Shown piece after piece: positions 1-4,757 of a stretch of 8,593 nucleotides of DNA. The stretch lies in assembly GCA_045636925.1 (NCBI GenBank), contig JAZTYK010000013.1, forward strand, positions 1 through 8,593. The letters run 5' to 3'. Source of the stretch: JAZTYK01 sp045636925 (GTDB lineage: Bacteria > Bacillota > Clostridia > Oscillospirales > Butyricicoccaceae). The notes under the pieces were generated by a model. It ran no database searches, was not told the origin of the DNA, and worked only from the letters and a program-made list of their open reading frames with translations. Every line of letters begins with the position of its first letter. Position 1 is the first letter of the stretch. The position numbers and the translations under genes are program-made.

Positions 1-22
1 TGCAGCGCATCCGGGCGGCTTT

Positions 23-56
23 GTGTTTTGCGCCCTTGCATCTCACTGCAAAACAC
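23..56. repeat. Inverted repeat around the -35 box of rsmE
   Basis: GTGTTTTGC at 23-31 is perfectly repeated in inverse orientation as GCAAAACAC at 48-56. The 16 bases between the arms contain the -35 hexamer (36-41). The right arm lies inside the promoter spacer. It could be an operator, or the remains of a hairpin belonging to an upstream gene outside the window. No T-run follows the right arm, so it does not look like an intrinsic terminator. Confidence 0.5.
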
Positions 57-64
57 GATATAAT
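36..64 (+). promoter_or_regulatory. Promoter of the rsmE operon
   Basis: A sigma-A-type promoter: TTGCAT (36-41), a 17-base spacer, and a perfect TATAAT (59-64). Transcription should start near 71, about 25 bases before the chosen rsmE start at 97. The alternative ATG at 76 would then sit almost at the 5' end of the mRNA without a ribosome binding site. A 9-bp inverted repeat flanks the -35 box (listed separately). Confidence 0.75.
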
Positions 65-81
65 AAACCCAATCCATGCAT

Positions 82-88
82 AAGGTGG
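82..88 (+). promoter_or_regulatory. Ribosome binding site fixing the rsmE start
   Basis: AAGGTGG lies 8 bases before the ATG at 97. This favours that start over the in-frame ATG at 76, which the site lies behind. Confidence 0.8.
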
Positions 89-96
89 TTTTGCTT

Positions 97-846
97 ATGT
101 TTAACTTTTTTGTTGATGCAGCAGCCCGGCAGGGTGATGCCTTTGTCATCACCGGCACGGACTATAATCATATCTGCAACGTGCTTCGAATGCAGACAGG
201 CGATACCTTTTTGGTCAGCAGTGACGGCGTAAGCTATCTGTGCCGCTTGTCGCAGATCCAAGCCGATGCCGTTGTGGCAGAAGTGCTGGAAGAAGATTAT
301 CAAAACACCGAGCTCCCAGTGCAGTTTTATCTGTTCCAGGGCATGCCAAAAGGTGATAAGCTGGAACTCATCATTCAAAAAACGGTAGAGCTGGGCGTGG
401 CAGGCATTATTCCCGTAGAGATGAGCCGCAGCGTAGTGAAAGTAGAAGAAAAGAAAAAACAGACCAAACAGGCCCGCTGGCAGGCCATAGCCGAAAGCGC
501 CGCCAAGCAAAGCAAGCGCAACCTGATCCCCGAAGTCACCGTGCCCATCTCTTACAAGCAGGCTATGGCAAAGGCACGTGAGCTGGATCTCTTTTTGGTA
601 CCCTATGAAGACGCCCGAGGTATGGCCGGCACCCGCGATGCCCTGCAGCAGATTAAACCCGGCATGTCGGTGGGCATCCTCATCGGTCCCGAGGGCGGCT
701 TTGACCCTCGAGAGATCGAGCTGGCCAAAGAATCCGGCGCCCGGGTCATTTCTCTGGGCAAGCGCATTTTGCGTGCCGAAACCGCAGCGGTTACTGCTGT
801 GAGTATGGGCATGCTGTATGTGGAACTCAGTGAGGAATCCCGATGA
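97..846 (+). CDS. rsmE: 16S rRNA (uracil-1498-N3)-methyltransferase RsmE
   Basis: This 249-residue protein should methylate N3 of U1498 in the decoding region of 16S rRNA, using S-adenosylmethionine, in the cytoplasm. Length and layout fit RsmE: an N-terminal PUA-like RNA-binding domain (about residues 1-70) and a SPOUT-class (deep trefoil knot) catalytic domain (about 73-249). Visible family motifs are GMPKGDKLE (82-90) followed by an ELGV turn, IGPEGGF (196-202) and LGKRILRAETA (220-230); the last two build the knot that binds the cofactor. The ATG at 97 is chosen because a Shine-Dalgarno sequence lies 8 bases upstream and because the predicted transcript starts near 71. Its stop codon overlaps the start of the next methyltransferase gene (ATGA), so the two are probably cotranscribed and translationally coupled. 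Nothing in the protein looks damaged. Confidence 0.95.
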   Translation: MFNFFVDAAARQGDAFVITGTDYNHICNVLRMQTGDTFLVSSDGVSYLCRLSQIQADAVVAEVLEEDYQNTELPVQFYLFQGMPKGDKLELIIQKTVELGVAGIIPVEMSRSVVKVEEKKKQTKQARWQAIAESAAKQSKRNLIPEVTVPISYKQAMAKARELDLFLVPYEDARGMAGTRDALQQIKPGMSVGILIGPEGGFDPREIELAKESGARVISLGKRILRAETAAVTAVSMGMLYVELSEESR

Positions 847-2201
847 AAACATTGCCAGCGGCCTTTGTCAGCCGCATGAAAAATCTGCTGGGTGAGGCAG
901 AGTTTGCTGCCTATCTGCAGTCCTTCGAAGAACCCTCCCAGCGTGCCTTTCGCGTGAACACCGATAAAATCTCTATGGAAGCATTTGCTGCCATCAATCC
1001 CTTTTCTGCCGAGCGTATCCCTTATGTGGAAACCGGCTATTACCTGGGCAGCGAAAAAATCGGCAATCATCCCTACCATCATGCCGGCATGGTGTATGTA
1101 CAAGATCCCGGTGCCATGGCCACGGCAGAATGTCTGCCGGTGCAGGAAGATTGGTGGGTGCTGGATCTGTGCGCCGCCCCGGGCGGAAAAAGCACCCAGT
1201 TGAAAAACAAGCTGGGTCAGGACGGGATCCTTGTCGCCAACGAAATCATCGCTTCCCGCTGCCGGATCCTTACCGGAAATGTGGAGCGTCTGGGTCTGCA
1301 CAATACCGTCACTACTTGTATGGAACCTGCCAAGGTTGCCAAGACCTTTCCTGAAACCTTTGATTTGATCATGGTGGATGCGCCCTGCTCTGGTGAGGGC
1401 ATGTTCCGTAAAGAGGAGATCGCCATTGCCGAGTGGAGCGAGGACAATGTGCGTCACTGTGCAAAGCGGCAGCAGGAGATCCTGGGGCATGCTTATCGGG
1501 CGCTGCGCCCAGGCGGATACATGATCTATGCCACCTGCACTTTCTCGTTGGAAGAAAACGAAATGGTGCTGGATACCTTTCTGCAGGCGCACCCGGAATT
1601 AAAACTGATTCCTGTACCCGAGGCAGTGCGCGCCTGCACCGAAGACGGAATTGCTTTTCCCGGCTGCCATTGCCAAAATCTGCAGGATGCCCGCCGGTTC
1701 TATCCCCACAAAAGCCCGGGCGAGGGACAGTTTATGGCAGTGCTGCAGGATACCCGTCCTCGGGTTTCAAGACCTGCCTATCCGGCAAAAAACGCCTCCA
1801 AGCCGGACCCGATGGTCACTGCCTTTTTGAAGGAAACACTGACCGAATATGACCCCGGGCATGTGTTGGTCTACAACGGCAATCCGGTGTATATGACCCC
1901 TGCGCTGTCTTTGGATAAAGGCGTTGCCTTTTCCTGCGGCATCAACATCGGTGAAATCCGCAAAAACTATATCGTACCCCACCACCAATTCTTTATGGCC
2001 ATGGGTGACAAGTTCAAGCGAAAAATCAATCTTGCTCCCGACAGCAAAGAGCTGGAGGATTACCTGCACGGGCAGGAGATCACGGTAGATTGTGAAAACG
2101 GCTGGGCAGTCATCACCACCGCTGGTTGTACCGTAGGCGGCGTGAAGGTAAGCGGCGGCCGTGCCAAAAATCATTACCCCAAGGGGTTGCGGAAATTGTA
2201 A
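843..2201 (+). CDS. RsmF/NOP2-type rRNA (cytosine-C5)-methyltransferase
   Basis: A 452-residue member of the RsmB/NOP2/Sun family of RNA m5C methyltransferases, predicted to methylate a cytosine in rRNA. The SAM-binding motif I LDLCAAPGGKST is at residues 107-118. Motif IV DAPCSGEG (179-186) carries Cys182, and motif VI YATCTFS (229-235) carries Cys232. In this family the TC cysteine forms the covalent bond to the base and the PC cysteine helps release it. The C-terminal third (about 310-452), ending in GGVKVSGGRAKNHYPKG, resembles the PUA-like extension of RsmF/YebU. This favours an RsmF-like enzyme over RsmB, which has an N-terminal NusB-like domain not seen here. The exact target base (C1407 in E. 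coli RsmF) cannot be assigned from sequence. A GAGGA site (832-836) inside the end of rsmE sits about 6 bases before the ATG, and the ATGA overlap suggests coupled translation. The gene ends just before a strong hairpin terminator. Confidence 0.92.
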   Translation: MKTLPAAFVSRMKNLLGEAEFAAYLQSFEEPSQRAFRVNTDKISMEAFAAINPFSAERIPYVETGYYLGSEKIGNHPYHHAGMVYVQDPGAMATAECLPVQEDWWVLDLCAAPGGKSTQLKNKLGQDGILVANEIIASRCRILTGNVERLGLHNTVTTCMEPAKVAKTFPETFDLIMVDAPCSGEGMFRKEEIAIAEWSEDNVRHCAKRQQEILGHAYRALRPGGYMIYATCTFSLEENEMVLDTFLQAHPELKLIPVPEAVRACTEDGIAFPGCHCQNLQDARRFYPHKSPGEGQFMAVLQDTRPRVSRPAYPAKNASKPDPMVTAFLKETLTEYDPGHVLVYNGNPVYMTPALSLDKGVAFSCGINIGEIRKNYIVPHHQFFMAMGDKFKRKINLAPDSKELEDYLHGQEITVDCENGWAVITTAGCTVGGVKVSGGRAKNHYPKGLRKL

Positions 2202-2210
2202 TCAAAAAAA

Positions 2211-2230
2211 GCTCTGCCAACCGGCAGAGC
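2211..2230. terminator. Bidirectional intrinsic terminator
   Basis: A perfect 8-bp stem, GCTCTGCC (2211-2218) and GGCAGAGC (2223-2230), has a 4-base loop. Seven A's precede it (2204-2210) and five T's follow it (2231-2235). It therefore reads as a terminator from both strands: for the rRNA methyltransferase operon (stop at 2201) and for the convergent MATE gene (stop at 2251). The two genes are only 49 bases apart and share this element. Confidence 0.9.
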
Positions 2231-2250
2231 TTTTTCTGTATATTTTTTGA

Positions 2251-3639
2251 TTATTCCTCGAGTTCGCCCATCTCGGCTTCCATGGGCAGCAGCCTCTGCT
2301 GGAAGATGCGGATCAAAAAGATCACGCACAGCACGCAGGAGACTACCTCGGCGATGGGGAAGCTAAGCCACACCAGATCCACATTCCCGGTCTGTGCCAG
2401 CAAAAAGGCCACCGGCAGCAGCACCACCAGCTGGCGGCATACCGACATGATCAGGCTGTAAACACCATTGCCCAAGGCCTGGAATACCGAGCCTGCCACG
2501 ATGCAGAAAGCGGCAATCGGAAAGCACAGGCAAATGGTGCGCAGAGCGGGCACACCGATGGCCAACAGCTCGGGGCTGGCATCAAAGAAACCCAGCAGCA
2601 CGCCGGGGATCAGGAAGAAAGCCAGCGCGCCCAGGGTCATATAGCCCATGGCACAGCCCATACCAAGCTTCATGGTTTGCTTGATGCGGTCAGGGCGTTT
2701 GTAGCCGTAGTTATAAGCAATGATAGGCACAATGCCGTTGTTCATGCCGAACACCGGCATGAAAACAAAACTTTGCAGCTTGAAATACGCGCCAAACACC
2801 GCCACCGCCGTGGCACTGAAGGAAAAGAGAATGCGGTTTAAGCCATAGCTCATCACCGAACCGATGGCCATCATCAGCAGGGAAGGCACACCCACCTGCA
2901 AAATGGTGGCAATGGTCTCCCGGTGCAGCTGGAACTCCAGCGGCTTCACCAGCACTTCATCGTTGTGGCGATGATGCAGATACAAGCCCACCAGCATGGC
3001 GGCGATCTGACCGATGACGGTGGCCAACGCGGCGCCGGCAATCCCCATGCCGGGAATGCCAAAGAAGCCAAAAATCAGAATGGGATCCAGAATAATATTG
3101 ACAATCGCACCGGTTCCCTGTGCGATCATGGAGTAAAAGGTCTTGCCGGTAGATTGCAGCAGGCGCTCAAAAAAGATCTCAAAAAAGATGCCGAAAGAGC
3201 CAATGCAGCAAATACGGATATATGCCGTACCGCCTTCTACGATTTCAGTAATGTTGGTCTGACTTTTAAAGAATGCACCGGCGGCAAACGCGCCAAAGAG
3301 CATGAACAGCACTGTGCCAATGGCCATCAGCAGTCCACCGTGCTCGGCTGCAGAGTTGGCACCGTCATAATCCCGCTGACCCAGGCAACGGGACAGCAGG
3401 GCATTCATACCAACGCCAATGCCGCATGCCACGGCAATCATCAAATTCTGAATGGGGTATGCCAGCGAAACGGCGGTCAGCGCATTTTCACTGATGTGAG
3501 ACACATAAACACTGTCCACCACGTTGTACAACGCCTGCACCAACATGGATACCACCATGGGCAGCGACATCTGCATCAGCAATTTTGGTATGGGCAGCAG
3601 ACCCATTTTATTTTGAGGAACCTTGCGTTCCTGACTCAT
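2251..3639 (-). CDS. MATE-family efflux transporter
   Basis: A 462-residue polytopic membrane protein of the multidrug and toxic compound extrusion family. Such proteins export organic cations, drugs or metabolites across the cytoplasmic membrane using a Na+ or H+ gradient. About twelve hydrophobic segments in two similar halves fit the family, as does the length. The typical first helix, with LPMVVSML and then ALYNVVDSVYV (about residues 26-46), is visible. So is the conserved first-half stretch with NIILDPILIFG (181-191) and GIAGAALATVIGQ (199-211). The C-terminal half has the matching FQALGNG (386-392). The sequence resembles the DinF-like MATE branch common in Clostridia, but the substrate cannot be predicted. 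The ATG at 3639 is preferred to the in-frame GTG at 3648, because AGGAAG lies 8 bases before the ATG and overlaps the GTG. The gene has its own consensus promoter and a palindrome over the expected start site, so it may be individually regulated. The reading frame is intact. Confidence 0.93.
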   Translation of the reverse strand: MSQERKVPQNKMGLLPIPKLLMQMSLPMVVSMLVQALYNVVDSVYVSHISENALTAVSLAYPIQNLMIAVACGIGVGMNALLSRCLGQRDYDGANSAAEHGGLLMAIGTVLFMLFGAFAAGAFFKSQTNITEIVEGGTAYIRICCIGSFGIFFEIFFERLLQSTGKTFYSMIAQGTGAIVNIILDPILIFGFFGIPGMGIAGAALATVIGQIAAMLVGLYLHHRHNDEVLVKPLEFQLHRETIATILQVGVPSLLMMAIGSVMSYGLNRILFSFSATAVAVFGAYFKLQSFVFMPVFGMNNGIVPIIAYNYGYKRPDRIKQTMKLGMGCAMGYMTLGALAFFLIPGVLLGFFDASPELLAIGVPALRTICLCFPIAAFCIVAGSVFQALGNGVYSLIMSVCRQLVVLLPVAFLLAQTGNVDLVWLSFPIAEVVSCVLCVIFLIRIFQQRLLPMEAEMGELEE

Positions 3640-3647
3640 ATTTGTCA

Positions 3648-3653
3648 CTTCCT
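3648..3653 (-). promoter_or_regulatory. Ribosome binding site fixing the MATE start
   Basis: AGGAAG on the minus strand, 8 bases before the ATG at 3639. It overlaps the alternative GTG start at 3648, which makes that codon unlikely. Confidence 0.75.
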
Positions 3654-3660
3654 GTCTGAA

Positions 3661-3678
3661 ATAGTCTGACTAGACAAT
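3661..3678 (-). promoter_or_regulatory. Palindromic operator candidate at the MATE start site
   Basis: TAGTC-A-GACTA (minus strand, 3672-3662) is a perfect 5+1+5 palindrome. It is centred about three bases past the predicted transcription start (near 3670). A wider imperfect dyad, AT-GTCT-AGAC-AT, covers 3661-3678 and touches the -10 box. The position suits a repressor such as a MarR- or TetR-type protein, which often control MATE pumps. No regulator gene lies in the window, so this is inferred from symmetry and place. Confidence 0.45.
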
Positions 3679-3705
3679 TATAAAATAAGCCCCATGGCTT
3701 GTCAA
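3677..3705 (-). promoter_or_regulatory. Consensus promoter of the MATE gene
   Basis: On the minus strand, TTGACA (3705-3700), exactly 17 bases, and TATAAT (3682-3677) form a perfect sigma-A consensus. Transcription should begin near 3670, about 30 bases before the ATG. The -35 box lies in the loop of the upstream gene's terminator hairpin, and the spacer contains one of its arms. A promoter this strong is usually held down by a repressor, which fits the palindrome beside it. Confidence 0.85.
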
Positions 3706-3717
3706 TCCATGAGGCTT
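3687..3717 (-). terminator. Terminator of the FliB-like gene, interlaced with the MATE promoter
   Basis: The arms AAGCCTCATGG (3717-3707, minus strand) and CCATGGGGCTT (3697-3687) pair over 11 bp with a single U-G wobble around a 9-base loop. They are followed by ATTTTATAATT. The T-run is broken, so termination may be incomplete. The stem begins 11 bases after the FliB-like stop codon. The same DNA supplies the -35 box, spacer and -10 box of the next gene. Confidence 0.7.
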
Positions 3718-3728
3718 GATCCTTTGCA

Positions 3729-4661
3729 TCAGTACAGTTCGTCCAGCACCAAATACAGGTTTTCGTCGGAGTATTCAATTTCGGCAGAAAACAGCCGTGC
3801 CAGTTCTACCTGATCTTCAAAGGAAAAGCTGCCGGTCATGCTCCACTGTACCGCACCCATCTCGTGCAGCAAATAATACCCCAGTGCCGCAAATGCGGCT
3901 CTGGCAGCAGCTTCTGCCAGATCAGGCGCATTTGCCATGTGCCGGTAGACGAAGTAAACCAAAAATTGCTCGTATTCTGTTTGCCGTGCGTCCATATAGC
4001 GGTCAAAACCGCGACGATCTGCCTGCGGCCAATGGGCTTGCAGGGCGCGCAGCTGCGCCGTCCAGCTCTCCTCCAATCGCTCCAATGACAGCAGAAAAGC
4101 TGCCCAATCCGGAATGCTGCGCTGCGGAAGATCGGTGCCAACGCGTTGCAGCATCTGACTTACCCGTTTGGGGATGTAATATCTGCGGTTCTGCAAAATG
4201 GCAATTACATCATTCCGCAGGGCAATGATTTCATCATCCGTAGGCGCGTCTTCTGCACCTGTAAGGGTCACGGGTTCAATTTGCCCCAAAATCAATGCGC
4301 CGGCGGCCTCGCAGCACAGACCCAGCCCGCTTTCCAGCCGTCCGGGAAGTTCGTTGTGAAACCGGGGATGCTGGGCACAGATGCCGCATAAGGCATCCTC
4401 GCCCAAGGCTAAGATCATATCACACAGATTGTCTTTGTTCAAAAAGGGACAGCGCTGGTCTGCCTGCAGCACAAAATGGGGCGGATCGACATCCCATACA
4501 ATGTTTTCCCGCAGACGTGCGCCAAAGTCACCGGACAAGGATGCATATCGTTGGGCAGATTCTTCATCAATGTCAATTTCCCAACCGATACAGCAGCTGT
4601 GTCTGCATGCGCTGGCGGTGCAGGAAAACTGTGGATAATAATTCGGATAGACCTGCTTCAT
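3729..4661 (-). CDS. FliB-like protein (putative lysine-N-methylase family)
   Basis: A 310-residue soluble protein with the cysteine pattern of the FliB family, named after the enzyme that methylates lysines of flagellin in Salmonella. The N-terminal third holds Cys14, Cys19 and Cys23/24 (FSCTASACRHSCC), then RCPFL (70-74), LC (79-80), and LCGICAQHPR (91-100) and LCC (115-117). These cysteines probably bind a metal or an iron-sulfur cluster. The remainder (about 140-310) is mainly helical with no recognised motif. Many Clostridia carry such genes away from flagellar loci, and no flagellar gene lies here, so the substrate is unknown. The start at 4661 is chosen because AAAGGGGG ends 7 bases upstream. 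The ATG at 4667 is too close to that site, and the upstream TTG at 4721 lies before the predicted promoter -10. The gene is flanked by its own promoter and terminator. Confidence 0.82.
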   Translation of the reverse strand: MKQVYPNYYPQFSCTASACRHSCCIGWEIDIDEESAQRYASLSGDFGARLRENIVWDVDPPHFVLQADQRCPFLNKDNLCDMILALGEDALCGICAQHPRFHNELPGRLESGLGLCCEAAGALILGQIEPVTLTGAEDAPTDDEIIALRNDVIAILQNRRYYIPKRVSQMLQRVGTDLPQRSIPDWAAFLLSLERLEESWTAQLRALQAHWPQADRRGFDRYMDARQTEYEQFLVYFVYRHMANAPDLAEAAARAAFAALGYYLLHEMGAVQWSMTGSFSFEDQVELARLFSAEIEYSDENLYLVLDELY

Positions 4662-4668
4662 GTCCATG

Positions 4669-4676
4669 CCCCCTTT
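4669..4676 (-). promoter_or_regulatory. Ribosome binding site fixing the FliB-like start
   Basis: AAAGGGGG on the minus strand leaves 7 bases to the ATG at 4661 but only one to the ATG at 4667. The downstream ATG is therefore the likely start. Confidence 0.7.
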
Positions 4677-4685
4677 CTTTCTTGT

Positions 4686-4714
4686 ATCATAGCATGTGCA
4701 GCCCGGTTTTACAA
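4686..4714 (-). promoter_or_regulatory. Promoter of the FliB-like gene
   Basis: On the minus strand, TTGTAA (4714-4709), a 17-base spacer and TATGAT (4691-4686), with TGC directly before the -10 (extended -10). Transcription should start near 4679, just ahead of the ribosome binding site, giving a very short leader of about 18 bases. Confidence 0.65.
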
Positions 4715-4726
4715 CCTGCAAAGCAA

Positions 4727-4752
4727 AGCCCCCGATGCTTCCATCGGGGGCT
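4727..4752 (-). terminator. Terminator of the LTA-synthase-family gene
   Basis: A perfect 11-bp stem with a 4-base loop: AGCCCCCGATG (minus strand, 4752-4742), loop GAAG, CATCGGGGGCT (4737-4727), followed by TTTGCTTTG. It starts 5 bases after the stop codon. The stem is very GC-rich, which compensates for the interrupted T-run. Confidence 0.85.
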
Positions 4753-4757
4753 GCGTG

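Noticed and set aside
1..35. Possible 3' end of an upstream gene
   Set aside because: Short open stretches exist in all plus-strand frames but they are too short to identify, and the rsmE promoter begins at 36. Nothing can be claimed.
23..232. Possible small protein starting at 23 in another frame
   Set aside because: It begins inside the promoter, before the expected transcription start, and overlaps rsmE. No ribosome binding site is evident.
603..1592. Long minus-strand open frame across rsmE and the m5C methyltransferase
   Set aside because: It spans the junction of two confidently assigned genes, has no recognisable motif, and crosses their overlapping start/stop. It is a shadow frame.
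2923..3669. Plus-strand open frame opposite the MATE gene
   Set aside because: The product is Gln/His-rich, a typical antisense artefact of a membrane protein, without a recognisable motif or promoter.
2211..4752. MATE and FliB-like genes as a self-contained resistance or peptide-modification island
   Set aside because: Both have separate promoters and terminators, their GC and codon use look like the flanking genes, and there are no mobile-element borders, precursor peptides or regulators. Proximity alone does not support a system.
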